Shown here: positions 15,596 to 24,293 of the stretch, piece after piece
Layout of the letters: each line of letters opens with the position of its first letter
Numbering within the stretch: the first letter of the stretch is position 1
Assembly (NCBI RefSeq): GCF_027988105.1
Contig: NZ_JAQJZJ010000005.1
Coordinates: forward strand, 124,001-188,000
Source of the DNA: Pseudomonas aestuarii
GTDB lineage: Bacteria; Pseudomonadota; Gammaproteobacteria; Pseudomonadales; Pseudomonadaceae
Direction: 5' to 3'
Length of the DNA stretch: 64,000 nucleotides
Program-made: the position numbers and the translations under genes
Notes under the pieces: model-generated
Seen by the model: the letters and a program-made list of their open reading frames with translations, nothing else
Database searches by the model: none
What the model was told of the DNA's origin: nothing

Positions 15596-16066
15596 TCAGG
15601 CGGCGGGCTTGTGCCACTGCTGCTGGATTTCCTGCCATTGGATGTCGCTCAGCCACTTATCGGCCAGGGGAAAGAAGATATTTTCCTCGCTGTCCAGGTG
15701 GTCATAGTACTTGCCTATGTAGTCCTTGATGAACGTGGCTATTTCTTTGGGCGTAAAGTTTGAATGCTCGAGCGCCTTGAGTTGGCTGGCAATGCGCGCA
15801 AAGCCCTGATGGTCGCGCTCTATTTCCTGTACGCGCGGATGCACAGGGGCTTGGGTGGCTAATAACCGGTGGCGAATGAGTTCCTCGTTCTGGTGGTGGC
15901 GGGTTTCGGCGTCACCATGCAGAGACTCCAGAAGCGCAAACAGTTGCTGACGATCAGTCGGGTCGCAGGCATCTTTTTCGAGGCTGTCGAGCAGGTCTGC
16001 CATCTGATCGATGGTCGCGGAAACCGTCTGATGGTAGTGGTGCAGCTCCTCTAACAAGGGGTGCAT
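15596..16066 (-). CDS. Hemerythrin-domain protein
   Basis: 156 residues, a single hemerythrin HHE-type four-helix bundle. Iron ligands are visible as HHYHQT near the N-terminus, RHHQNEE (about 57-63), RDHQG, and the YDHLDSEENIFFPL signature near the C-terminus. ATG 16066 follows GAGGAGG by about 7 nt; a TTG two codons earlier is less likely. Such proteins bind O2 or NO or protect iron-sulfur enzymes in bacteria. Downstream of the lipoprotein gene in the same direction. A perfect 12-bp hairpin sits 22 nt before the start codon and may control expression. Confidence 0.85.
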   Translation of the reverse strand: MHPLLEELHHYHQTVSATIDQMADLLDSLEKDACDPTDRQQLFALLESLHGDAETRHHQNEELIRHRLLATQAPVHPRVQEIERDHQGFARIASQLKALEHSNFTPKEIATFIKDYIGKYYDHLDSEENIFFPLADKWLSDIQWQEIQQQWHKPAA

Positions 16067-16087
16067 GGTCAATCCTCCTCGGTCACA

Positions 16088-16116
16088 GGCCTATGCTTTT
16101 CAATAAAGCATAGGCC
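16088..16116 (-). terminator. Perfect 12-bp hairpin between lipoprotein and hemerythrin genes
   Basis: GGCCTATGCTTT (16088-16099) / AAAGCATAGGCC (16105-16116), 5-nt loop. It is 122 nt after the lipoprotein stop and 22 nt before the hemerythrin start, on the shared strand. No T-run follows, so it could be a terminator, a leader hairpin or an operator. Confidence 0.5.
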
Positions 16117-16238
16117 AGTTCCACTCCCGCCTGCGGCATTCTGCTGTGCAGATGCCTGAGGCTCTGGGCGAGGAGCGGCAGCGCCGTATCAGTTGCTCGG
16201 GCGCCGAGATTGACTCATCGAGCCGACCGGGTCGGCGG

Positions 16239-16724
16239 TTAGTAGCGCTGCAGGCCGCCATTATCGATGCGCACGCGGTCACCCACTCTCAGGTCGCCGA
16301 TGCTGGGCTGGGTCAGGGTCTGATAGGAGCCGTTTTCCATACGCACGGTGATCCTGTAGGCGCTCTCAGCCTGTTTGCGTTTTTCAAGCTGGTGGCCGAT
16401 ATAGGCGCCGCCTGCTGCCCCGGCGATTGTTGCCGCCGTTTTGCCGCTGCCACCGCCCACCTGGTTGCCCGCCACGCCGCCGATCACCGCCCCTGCCACA
16501 GACCCGAGGCCGAAGCCGGTTCCACCGACGCCTTGGTAGTCCTGCGGGACGCTGTCAATCGACTCCACTCTGCCGTAGCCGGAGTAGATGCTTCGTGGTT
16601 CAGCGCTACCCTGGTACGGGGCCTGCGGGTAAGGCGTGGCAGGCTGGGGGGTGGACATGCACGCGCTGAGCGCAAGGACAGCGGCCAGTCCGAACATGGG
16701 GCGAAAACTATTCATCGTCGTCAT
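16239..16724 (-). CDS. Glycine-zipper 2TM outer-membrane lipoprotein (SlyB/Rick_17kDa-like)
   Basis: 161 residues from ATG 16724 (an ATG three codons later is also possible). The signal peptide ends with a lipobox (VLALSAC, Cys at about 22). A Pro/Tyr-rich segment follows, then the glycine-zipper hairpin (GVGGTGFGLGSVAGAVIGG, then AGNQVGGGSGKTAATIAGAA, about 72-112). A small C-terminal beta domain ends in LRVGDRVRIDNGGLQRY. These lipoproteins contribute to envelope integrity and Mg2+/stress responses. The longer upstream frame to 16862 has no signal sequence and is rejected. Confidence 0.85.
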   Translation of the reverse strand: MTTMNSFRPMFGLAAVLALSACMSTPQPATPYPQAPYQGSAEPRSIYSGYGRVESIDSVPQDYQGVGGTGFGLGSVAGAVIGGVAGNQVGGGSGKTAATIAGAAGGAYIGHQLEKRKQAESAYRITVRMENGSYQTLTQPSIGDLRVGDRVRIDNGGLQRY

Positions 16725-16981
16725 AACTAATACCCTGTGGTGGTGCCTGTTGCCGGCAACCTTCTTGCTTTGACCTCGCCAGGAGAGAAAAGTCCGCTTC
16801 GGTGACGAATACGTTTGCATATGCCTCGAATCAGGCTCTGCGCACCGTCCCTTGTGGTCCATGCGCTAGCCACACATGGAGCGGACGGGCGTCGCGCAGG
16901 CACCGGACAAAATCCGCAACTTTATGCAAGTGTCCGCAGCCGGTGCGGCGCAGACTGGCGTCATCCACTGGGAGTCGTCCG

Positions 16982-17887
16982 ATGAACCTGTCGTTATACC
17001 TGTTGACCGTGCTGATCTGGGGCACCACCTGGATTGCCATCAAGCTGCAGATGGGGGAAGTGGCGATTGCCGCCTCGATTGCCTATCGCTTCGCCCTGGC
17101 AGCGGCGGTGCTGTTTGCCGTGTTGCTGCTCAGTGGCCGCCTGCAGACGCTCGACAGGCGTGGCCAGGTGATCTGCCTGATTCAGGGATTGTGCCTGTTC
17201 TGCATCAACTTCCTGTGCTTCTACACCGCCAGTCAGTGGATCCCCAGCGGGCTGGTCGCGGTGATTTTCTCCACGGCAACCTTGTGGAATGCGCTGAACG
17301 CGCGGCTGTTCTTCAAGCAGAAGGTCGCCGCCAATGTCCTGGCCGGCGGTGCCCTGGGCCTGGCGGGTCTCGGTCTGTTGTTCTGGCCCGAGTTGGCCGG
17401 CCATGCGGCCAGCCGGGAAACCCTGCTGGGCATCGGCTTGTCGCTGATCGGCACCCTGTGTTTCTCCGCCGGCAATCTGCTCTCCAGCCTGCAGCAGAAA
17501 GCCGGCCTCAAGCCGCTGACCACCAATGCCTGGGGCATGCTCTACGGCGCCTTGATGTTGGTGGTGATCTGCCTGGTCAATGGCACACCGTTCGGTTTCG
17601 AGTGGAGCACGCGCTATGTCGGTTCGCTGCTGTACCTGGCGATTCCCGGTTCGGTGATCGGCTTCACCGCCTACCTGACCCTGGTCGGGCGCATGGGGCC
17701 GGAGCGGGCGGCCTACTGCACGGTGCTGTTCCCGGTGGTGGCGCTGAATATCTCGGTGTTCGTCGAGGGCTACCAGTGGACCGCGCCAGCACTGGTCGGC
17801 CTGGTGTTGGTGATGCTCGGTAACGTACTGGTGTTTCGCAAGCCCAAGCCGCCGGCGCTGCTGTCGGGTGGCTACAAGCAGGCCTGA
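16982..17887 (+). CDS. EamA-family drug/metabolite transporter
   Basis: 301 residues, ten predicted membrane helices in two EamA repeats (about 5-135 and 150-290). It opens LYLLTVLIWGTTWIAIKLQ, a typical DMT start. GGGAG (16970-16974) 7 nt before ATG 16982 decides the start; the frame continues upstream to 16802 without support. A likely inner-membrane exporter of amino acids or metabolites; substrate unknown. Tail-to-tail with the EAL gene, only 8 nt separating the stop codons. Confidence 0.85.
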   Translation: MNLSLYLLTVLIWGTTWIAIKLQMGEVAIAASIAYRFALAAAVLFAVLLLSGRLQTLDRRGQVICLIQGLCLFCINFLCFYTASQWIPSGLVAVIFSTATLWNALNARLFFKQKVAANVLAGGALGLAGLGLLFWPELAGHAASRETLLGIGLSLIGTLCFSAGNLLSSLQQKAGLKPLTTNAWGMLYGALMLVVICLVNGTPFGFEWSTRYVGSLLYLAIPGSVIGFTAYLTLVGRMGPERAAYCTVLFPVVALNISVFVEGYQWTAPALVGLVLVMLGNVLVFRKPKPPALLSGGYKQA

Positions 17888-17895
17888 CGAACCGC

Positions 17896-20337
17896 TCAAT
17901 GCCAGTTCGACAGCGCCTCCCAGGCGCGGAATTCGTCGCCGGGAATTGGCTGGCTGATCGAGAAGCCCTGGGCGATGTCGCAGCCAAAGTTGCCCAGGCG
18001 GATCAGGGTTTCGCGGCTTTCCACCCCTTCGGCGACGACCTCGAGGTCGAGGTTGTGCGCCAGTTCGACAATCGAGCGGATGATCTTCGCCGAGTCATCG
18101 TCGTCGCTGAGCATACGGGTGACGAAGGACTGGTCGATCTTCAGCGAGTTCACCGGCAGCTTCTGCAGGTAGGCCAGTGACGAGTAGCCGGTGCCGAAGT
18201 CGTCGATGGTCAGGCGACTGTCGAGGTTGCGCAGCTGGATCAGGGTTTCCCGCGCTGCCACCGGGTCTTCCATCAACGCGCTTTCGGTCAGCTCGAACTC
18301 GATCCAGTCCGGCTGCGCGCCCCAGGTGGCGAAGGCGCCCCTTATCCGCTCGAGCAGCTTGGGATCGCGCAGGTCGCGCGCCGACAGGTTGACCGAGATT
18401 GGTCGGGTATCGCCTTCCTCGCGCCAGGCATAGCCCTGGGCCAGGGCGGCGTCGAGTACCCAGTAGGTGAGCGGGGTAATCAAGCCGGTGTTCTCGGCCA
18501 GCTTGATGAACTCGTTGGGCGGCAGCAGGCCATGTTGCGGGTGCTGCCAGCGCACCAGGGCCTCGCTGCCGCATACCTTGTTGGTGGCGATCTGCAGCTT
18601 GGGCTGGTAGTGCAGCAGCAGCTGGTTACCGTCGATCGCCCGGCGCAGGTCGCTCATCAGGGTCAGGTGCTTGGCGCATTCGCGGTCCAGGTCGCCCTTG
18701 TACAGGGCATAGCCATCACCGCTGCGCTTGGCCTGATCCATGGCGCTGCTGGCGCGCCGCAGCAGGGCGTCCGGCTCGGTAGCATGACCGGGATAGAGGG
18801 CGATGCCGATAGTGGCGCGGGTATCGAGGAGCAGGCCGGCCAGGTCGATTGGCTCGTACAGCGCGACGAGGATTTTCTGCGCCAACTGCGAGGCCTGCTC
18901 GGCACCGCCGCTGATCACCAGTACGGCGTACTCAAACTCGCCGAGGCGTGCCAGCGGGATAGCCGGGCCTATGGCCTGCGCCAGACGCGCGGCGATTGCC
19001 TCCTGCAGGAGGTCACCTTCGCGGTAGCCGAGGGTTTCGCTGATCGCCTGGTTGCGCCCGACTTCCAGGTACAGCAGGCTCAGCGGCCGGTGCTCGGACT
19101 TGGCCTCGGCGATTGCTTGATCCAGCAGTTCGCGTAGACGCAGGCGGTTGGGCAGGCCGGTCAGCTCGTCGGTATAGGCCATGCGCCTGATCGTAGCCTC
19201 GGCTTCCAGGGCGCGGGCGCGGGTGCGCAGGGTGGCGATGCCGAAGCCCAGGTCGTTGGCCGTGGCGAACAGCAACTCGACTTCCTGCTCATCGAAGGCG
19301 TCGGCCTCGATCGCCATGATGTTCAGGGTGCCAATCACCTTGTCCTCGACCTGCAGCGGCAGGGTGATGGCCGAGTCGTAGCCACGCTCGAGCGCTTCCC
19401 CCCGCAGTGTGGTTGCATTGGGGTTGTTATGGATGTCGCGCAGCACGAAGGGTTGACCGGTTTCCAAGGTAGCGTCGAGGTTACGGATAAAAGCCAGACC
19501 TTTCGAGCTGGCGGCCCAGGCCTGGCCGATGGCGATGAAACCCTTCTCCACCCCTTCGTAGGCCACAGGCTGGTAGGGCGGGGTCTGGTCCTCCTGGCGG
19601 TAGGCGACCCAGGCCAGGCGGTAGCCGCAATCATGGACCAGCACCCGGCAGATATCTTTGAGCAGAACCAGTTCTTCGCTGGCATGGATCAGCGCATGGT
19701 TAACCGCCACCCGCGTCGCCAGGGCCCGGTTGAGACGCTGGACCTCCTGTTCGGCCTGGGCACGCCGCGCCTTGCTGCGCAGGGCCTGGATGCCGAAGGC
19801 CAGGTCTTCGGCGGCCTCGCTCAGCAGCTCCTGCTCCTGCTCGCCGAAGGCGTCGGGCTCCGGGGCGCCGATGCCAATGGCGCCAAAGATTTCACCGTTG
19901 ATCCGCAGTGGTAGCGACAGCACCGAGGCAATACCGTGCCTGATGGCGCCTTTGCGCCAGGGCGCGGTGTTCGGATCGGTGAGCAGGTTGTGGGTCAGGC
20001 TCGGCTGGCCGGTGCGGATCGCGGTGCCGGAGGGGCCGCGCCCGCGCGGGTTGTCGGCCCAACTGATGTGCAGTGAATCGATGTAGGCCTGGTCGACGCC
20101 GGCATAGGCGAGCGGGGTCACCGTCTTCGCGTTGTCGTGTTCGGCACGCCCCACCCAGGCCAGACAGTAACTGGACTCATCGACGATGACCCGGCAGATT
20201 TCCTGGAGCAGGGTGGCCTCGTCCTTGGCGCGCACCAAGGCTCGGTTGCAGCCGCTGAGGGTGCGCAACGCACGGTAGAGATAATGGGTTTCCTGGTTGG
20301 CAGAAGGCGGTGCAGGCATGACCTGCCTCTCACTCAT
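17896..20337 (-). CDS. GAF-GAF-GGDEF-EAL cyclic-di-GMP phosphodiesterase
   Basis: 813 residues. Two GAF sensor domains (about 25-190 and 205-370), a GGDEF domain (about 380-545) and an EAL domain (about 560-805). The diguanylate cyclase motif is degenerate (RLGEFEY at 464-470 instead of GGDEF). The EAL domain has E592 in SEALVRW, DDFGTGYSS (712-720), SLKID and VAEGVE, so phosphodiesterase activity is expected, with the GGDEF part perhaps a GTP sensor. The two GAF domains share repeated phrasing (EICRVIVDE / DICRVLVHD, CLAWVGR / RLAWVAY), pointing to internal duplication. No membrane segment, so cytoplasmic. Start ATG 20337 has AAGG 6 nt upstream; GTG/ATG alternatives exist. Confidence 0.88.
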   Translation of the reverse strand: MSERQVMPAPPSANQETHYLYRALRTLSGCNRALVRAKDEATLLQEICRVIVDESSYCLAWVGRAEHDNAKTVTPLAYAGVDQAYIDSLHISWADNPRGRGPSGTAIRTGQPSLTHNLLTDPNTAPWRKGAIRHGIASVLSLPLRINGEIFGAIGIGAPEPDAFGEQEQELLSEAAEDLAFGIQALRSKARRAQAEQEVQRLNRALATRVAVNHALIHASEELVLLKDICRVLVHDCGYRLAWVAYRQEDQTPPYQPVAYEGVEKGFIAIGQAWAASSKGLAFIRNLDATLETGQPFVLRDIHNNPNATTLRGEALERGYDSAITLPLQVEDKVIGTLNIMAIEADAFDEQEVELLFATANDLGFGIATLRTRARALEAEATIRRMAYTDELTGLPNRLRLRELLDQAIAEAKSEHRPLSLLYLEVGRNQAISETLGYREGDLLQEAIAARLAQAIGPAIPLARLGEFEYAVLVISGGAEQASQLAQKILVALYEPIDLAGLLLDTRATIGIALYPGHATEPDALLRRASSAMDQAKRSGDGYALYKGDLDRECAKHLTLMSDLRRAIDGNQLLLHYQPKLQIATNKVCGSEALVRWQHPQHGLLPPNEFIKLAENTGLITPLTYWVLDAALAQGYAWREEGDTRPISVNLSARDLRDPKLLERIRGAFATWGAQPDWIEFELTESALMEDPVAARETLIQLRNLDSRLTIDDFGTGYSSLAYLQKLPVNSLKIDQSFVTRMLSDDDDSAKIIRSIVELAHNLDLEVVAEGVESRETLIRLGNFGCDIAQGFSISQPIPGDEFRAWEALSNWH

Positions 20338-20496
20338 GAATGACCTTGTTTGAGTATAGAGTCGCTGCCACCCGCCTGGTTCCCCGGGCTGCACGGGCGC
20401 TGTCACCACACGAGGAGACCGCAATGGTGTTCACCGCTGCAGTGTCACCCGCCCTTCCGCTGGGCAAATGCCAAGATCGCCTGATGCCACAGCGGG

Positions 20497-20973
20497 TTAG
20501 TGGTTGGCCGGATCATCGGCCGGGTCGTGGTAAGTGATGCCCCAGGGGCCATCGCCGTGCAATTGCAGGATGGCTTCGTCGGCACCGGTGCCCGCGAACA
20601 TTGCCATTCCCGCCGGGATGATCACGGTGTCACCGGCCTGGTAGGTCACGGCGGCGGTGGGGTCTGGCTTGTCGCCGATGCCAAGGTAGAAGTTGCCCGA
20701 GATCACGGTGACGCGCTCGGTCGTAGGATGGGTGTGCACGCCAATGGTCGAATTGGCAGGCAGCATCAGGCGCAGGGTAAAGGGCTCGGTTTTTTTCAGG
20801 TCACCTTCAATCACCGTCATCATCGCGCCTGGACCTACTGAGGGTGCAGGAGCCCATTGCAGTTCGGAGGCTTTGGCGGCGACGAAAGCGGACTCATCGG
20901 CCGAGGCGACTGGCATCAGCAAGAATCCGCTGAGTATTGCCAGAGTAGCGGCAAGGTATGGGAAGGGGGTCAT
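20497..20973 (-). CDS. Secreted cupin-domain protein
   Basis: 158 residues with a cleavable signal peptide (about 1-25, ending VASADES). A single cupin barrel has metal-binding motif 1 HTHPTTERVTVISG (about 79-92) and motif 2 AGDTVIIPAGM. Good GAGGA ribosome site before ATG 20973. Likely a periplasmic metal-binding cupin of unknown substrate. Alone on the minus strand, 76 nt from the upstream end of the EAL gene's frame. Confidence 0.75.
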   Translation of the reverse strand: MTPFPYLAATLAILSGFLLMPVASADESAFVAAKASELQWAPAPSVGPGAMMTVIEGDLKKTEPFTLRLMLPANSTIGVHTHPTTERVTVISGNFYLGIGDKPDPTAAVTYQAGDTVIIPAGMAMFAGTGADEAILQLHGDGPWGITYHDPADDPANH

Positions 20974-21277
20974 CGTGGTTTCCTCTTGTACGGGGTGAGC
21001 CGGTTCGGGCAGGACTCATCGTCATGTCCGCAGCCATGAGTCCAAGGCACAGGCGCATGCTGGCTTCGATCAAATCCTGTAGATGACTCTAGTTGAGAGG
21101 GCCACTCGGGCTTATATCCGTTTGCAACAGGCTTTAAAGCGGTTGGGAATGGGCTATTACCGGTCTGTCGGGAGATGCGCTCCGCCACTCTTTCTGCGAT
21201 CGCCGGTGGCACGCCCGATCCGCGGATACAGCGGCCGGGACTCTGCCGGACACCAGGGTAAGGCCAGTGGGTCGCCG
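20974..21277. other. Gene-free stretch
   Basis: About 300 bases between the cupin gene and the 126-residue membrane protein. The long minus frame here lacks a ribosome site and has shadow-like composition. No repeat or promoter can be defended. Confidence 0.35.
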
Positions 21278-21658
21278 CTAGTAGAAGCGCTTGAAGAAGC
21301 GCTCGGAAAACAGCAGCTGGGCACACAGTGGGTAGCACAGGTAATGCAAGGCGAGGATCAGCAGGCCCATCGTGCCGGGGGCATCCTTCAGCTCCATCAG
21401 CGCCAGGAGACCGAGATAGAGCAAGCCGAGCATGCCGCCATAGAGTCCGACCAGACGCCTGCGTTCACTGCGCGAGGGCGCGCGGCGAGCGTGCCAGGCG
21501 AAGCACAGGGCCATTGCCGCGGCGACGATGACGGCGACCAGCAGGGTGATCAACGGGCCGCCGAGCCTGGTCAGGCTGCGCAGCAGCAGGTTGAGCAGGA
21601 TCACGGCTAAGACCCCGCCAATGGCGTAGCGATGCATGGCGACGGAAGGGGTATCCAC
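21278..21658 (-). CDS. Small inner-membrane protein, function unknown
   Basis: 126 residues with GTG start (GGAG 7 nt upstream). Four predicted helices (about 9-30, 35-55, 70-88, 95-115), with basic residues in the loops (WHARRAPSRSERRR). No family recognised. It follows the SDR gene by 30 nt on the same strand, so it is probably co-transcribed with it. Confidence 0.6.
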   Translation of the reverse strand: MDTPSVAMHRYAIGGVLAVILLNLLLRSLTRLGGPLITLLVAVIVAAAMALCFAWHARRAPSRSERRRLVGLYGGMLGLLYLGLLALMELKDAPGTMGLLILALHYLCYPLCAQLLFSERFFKRFY

Positions 21659-21688
21659 AGTGTTCTCCGTGCGAATTGGAAGGGCAGG

Positions 21689-22519
21689 CTACAGCGCCCG
21701 ATCGAGGCCGAAGCGTCTTTTCAGCACGGCGTCGAGCAGGCTCCTGGGGATCAGCGTAGCCAGTAACGGCAGGGTGCGGCTGCCATGGCCCAGGCGCAAC
21801 AGGCGCGGGCGTCTGGCACGCTGCACGGCGGCGAGCAGTTCGCCGGCAAACTGCTCGGCCGGGGTCGGGTTGTCCTGTGAGGCCTTGGCGCGGGCGCGGA
21901 TGCCCTCGCGGATTGGCCACCAGGGCGAGGCTTCATCGATCAGCTGCTCGACCTGCTGACTGGCATTGGCGCCGAAGCTGGAGGCAATGGCGCCGGGCTG
22001 CACTTCCATGACCTCGATGGCGAAGGGCGCCAACTCCAGGCGCAGGGCATCGGACAGCGCATGCACGGCGGCTTTCGAGGCGCAGTAGGCCCCGGCGAAG
22101 GGCGTAACCAACACCCCGGAAACGCTGCCGATATTCACCACCAGGCCCTTGTTGCGCCGCAGCAGCGGGAAAAACGCCCGGGTCACGCCGACCAGGGAAA
22201 ACACATTGGTCTCGAACTGCCGGCGCATGGCCTCGACGCCGCCATCGAGCAGCGGGCCCATGGCGCCGTAACCGGCGTTGTTGATCAGCACATCCAGGCC
22301 GCCAATTTCCGCCTGCATGCGTTCGGCCAGTTGGCCCAGGCCCAGGCCGTCGTTGACGTCCAGTTGCACCGCGGTAAAACCGGCCGCGCCAAGCGTGGCG
22401 AGGTCGGCCGCATTGCGGGCGGTGGCCCACACCTGATAGCCGGCCCGTTGAAAGGCGTCGGCCAGGGCGCGGCCGATGCCGCTGGAGCATCCGGTGATCA
22501 GGGCGCTGGGCTGGGTCAT
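21689..22519 (-). CDS. Short-chain dehydrogenase/reductase
   Basis: 276 residues from ATG 22519 (AAGGA 8 nt upstream). Classical SDR: TGCSSGIG cofactor motif (about 8-15), NNAGYG (about 81-86), catalytic Ser in IGSVSG and YCASK (about 147-151). The hydrophobic, basic C-terminal segment (LPLLATLIPRSLLDAVLKRR) suggests membrane association and is common in lipid or retinol-type SDRs. The substrate cannot be read from sequence. First gene of a likely two-gene unit with the 126-residue membrane protein. The frame upstream to 22555 adds 12 unsupported residues. Confidence 0.85.
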   Translation of the reverse strand: MTQPSALITGCSSGIGRALADAFQRAGYQVWATARNAADLATLGAAGFTAVQLDVNDGLGLGQLAERMQAEIGGLDVLINNAGYGAMGPLLDGGVEAMRRQFETNVFSLVGVTRAFFPLLRRNKGLVVNIGSVSGVLVTPFAGAYCASKAAVHALSDALRLELAPFAIEVMEVQPGAIASSFGANASQQVEQLIDEASPWWPIREGIRARAKASQDNPTPAEQFAGELLAAVQRARRPRLLRLGHGSRTLPLLATLIPRSLLDAVLKRRFGLDRAL

Positions 22520-22580
22520 GCGGGCATCCTTGTGGGGGTGTCGGGGGGCTGGCATGCACCCGCCATGGTCAAGAGAGCAA

Positions 22581-23045
22581 TCAGCGACTGAAACTGCCCT
22601 GCAGGCGTTCGGCCCGGAACTCCAGGGTGCTGGCGCGGTAACCGCTGCGCAGGGTCGGCAGGGGCAGGCAGTCCTGCCAGGTGGCGCCTGGCAGCAGTTT
22701 GCCGGGGCCGCTGTAGCGGGGGGATTCGTAGAGGCGTTCGACCAGGTTGACGCTGTCGCCGGGGCGGTAGGCGGCGATCTTCCAGTGCAGTTCGAGCAGG
22801 GCGGCGTCGCTGCCGTTTTTCAACTGCAGCGCGAGGGGGCGGTTGGCCGGGCAGTTCTGCGGATCGTAGACCATGCGCAGTTGCACATGCGCCAGGTGGC
22901 GCATCTCGCGGCCTTCCTGCCAGAGCACCCAACTAGCCACCAGGCCCAGGCCGATCAAGGCGGCAAGGGAGATAGGCAGGGCTTTGCTCGGGTAGCGGAT
23001 CAGCAGGATCAGCCAGCTCAAAACCAGTATCGCGCCGAATAGCAT
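22581..23045 (-). CDS. Conserved hypothetical membrane-anchored protein
   Basis: 154 residues from ATG 23045. Two N-terminal hydrophobic helices (LFGAILVLSWLILLIRY and LPISLAALIGLGLVASWVLW) precede a soluble beta-rich domain (about 55-154) with two cysteines (CPANRPLALQLKNGSD and ATWQDCLPLP) that could form a disulfide. Related Pseudomonas proteins are often labelled multidrug transporter without support. The start is moderately certain, as only AAGG at 11 nt precedes it. Confidence 0.55.
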   Translation of the reverse strand: MLFGAILVLSWLILLIRYPSKALPISLAALIGLGLVASWVLWQEGREMRHLAHVQLRMVYDPQNCPANRPLALQLKNGSDAALLELHWKIAAYRPGDSVNLVERLYESPRYSGPGKLLPGATWQDCLPLPTLRSGYRASTLEFRAERLQGSFSR

Positions 23046-23261
23046 AGGGGGTGGGCCTTGGTGGACAACACAGGGCCCTATCCTACACAAGGCCGTGGCG
23101 AGATGCGCCGTGCTGGCGGATGCCGGAAAGCGCTGCCGCTGTTCCAGTCCTAGTCGACTACCGCAGGCCATCGGCAAGGATTCGCACAGTTCAATGCGGC
23201 AGGCGCGGATTGATCAAGCGAATTGTTTAGGCCGGTATTGGGAGTGCCGGCGCAGGGGCAA

Positions 23262-23282
23262 ACGGGCCGTGGTGCGGCCCGT
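23262..23282 (-). terminator. Terminator-like hairpin downstream of yaaA
   Basis: ACGGGCCG (23262-23269) / CGGCCCGT (23275-23282), 5-nt loop. It lies 22 nt after the yaaA stop and is followed by TTT on the minus strand. Confidence 0.5.
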
Positions 23283-23303
23283 AGCGGGGGCGTGGCGGCG
23301 GGA

Positions 23304-24083
23304 TCAGTCTTGCGGGGTGTCGCGCAGAAACACCAGTTTGTCGGTTTTCGAGTGCTCTGCCGAGTAGCGGTAACCCTGTGCGGTGAAGTCCTTGAGACCC
23401 TCGCTATTGCTCAGGCGCTCTTTGATGACATAGCGGGCCATCAGGCCGCGGGCCTTCTTGGCGTAGAAGCTGATGATCTTGTACTGGCCGTTTTTCAGGT
23501 CCTTGAACTCGGTATCGATGACTCGGGCGTTGAGCACCTTGCGTTTCACCGCACTGAAATACTCGTTGGAGGCCAGGTTGAGCAGCACGTCGTCACCCTG
23601 GGCGAGCAAGGCGTCATTCAACCAGCCACTGATGCGCTCACCCCAGAAATCGTAGAGGTTGTTGCCACGCGGGTTGGCCAACTTGGTGCCCATCTCCAGG
23701 CGATAGGGTTGCATCAGATCCAGGGGCCGCAACACACCGTAGAGGCCGGAGAGCATGCGCAGGTGCACCTGGGCGAAGTCGAAGTCGGCTTCGCTGAAGT
23801 CTTCGGCGTTCAGCCCAGTGTAGACATCGCCCTTGAACGCCAGCAGGGCCTGCTTGGCGTTTTCCGCGGTGAAGGTTTTCGTCCAGCTGCCAAAGCGCGC
23901 GGCATTCAGGCCGGCGAGCTTGTCCGACAGGTGCATCAGTTCGGCAATCTGCATGGGCGTGAAGTCGCGCAGTTGGGCGATCAGGTTCTGGGCGTGGTCG
24001 AGATGCTCGGGCTGGGTATAGCGCTGGGTCACCGGCGGCGTCTGGTAATCGAGGGTCTTGGCCGGGGAAATCACCATCAGCAT
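23304..24083 (-). CDS. yaaA: Peroxide stress protein YaaA
   Basis: 259 residues from ATG 24083 (AGGAG 8 nt upstream). It opens [16 protein letters not shown], which is diagnostic of the YaaA/DUF328 family, and contains [37 protein letters not shown] and the basic [13 protein letters not shown]. YaaA limits Fenton damage by lowering free iron during peroxide stress and binds DNA. Length is normal. It ends in its own hairpin. The longer frame upstream to 24185 is not supported. Confidence 0.93.
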   Translation of the reverse strand: MLMVISPAKTLDYQTPPVTQRYTQPEHLDHAQNLIAQLRDFTPMQIAELMHLSDKLAGLNAARFGSWTKTFTAENAKQALLAFKGDVYTGLNAEDFSEADFDFAQVHLRMLSGLYGVLRPLDLMQPYRLEMGTKLANPRGNNLYDFWGERISGWLNDALLAQGDDVLLNLASNEYFSAVKRKVLNARVIDTEFKDLKNGQYKIISFYAKKARGLMARYVIKERLSNSEGLKDFTAQGYRYSAEHSKTDKLVFLRDTPQD

Positions 24084-24293
24084 AAAGTCTGCTCCTGAAA
24101 GTCTTGGCCGCGATTCTAGCAGCCCGACAGGCAGCCAGGTGCCTGGCACGGCCACGACGTGCTGTGCTGCCGCGCCCCGTCGCAAACGGATAAGCCCTGG
24201 CCGCGGCAGTTCGGCTGGTCACATCGCTGCGCTTGACCTGGGGGCCGCCACGGGGTTGTAGTTTGCCCAGGTCACTTCCTTCAAGGAGCCGCC

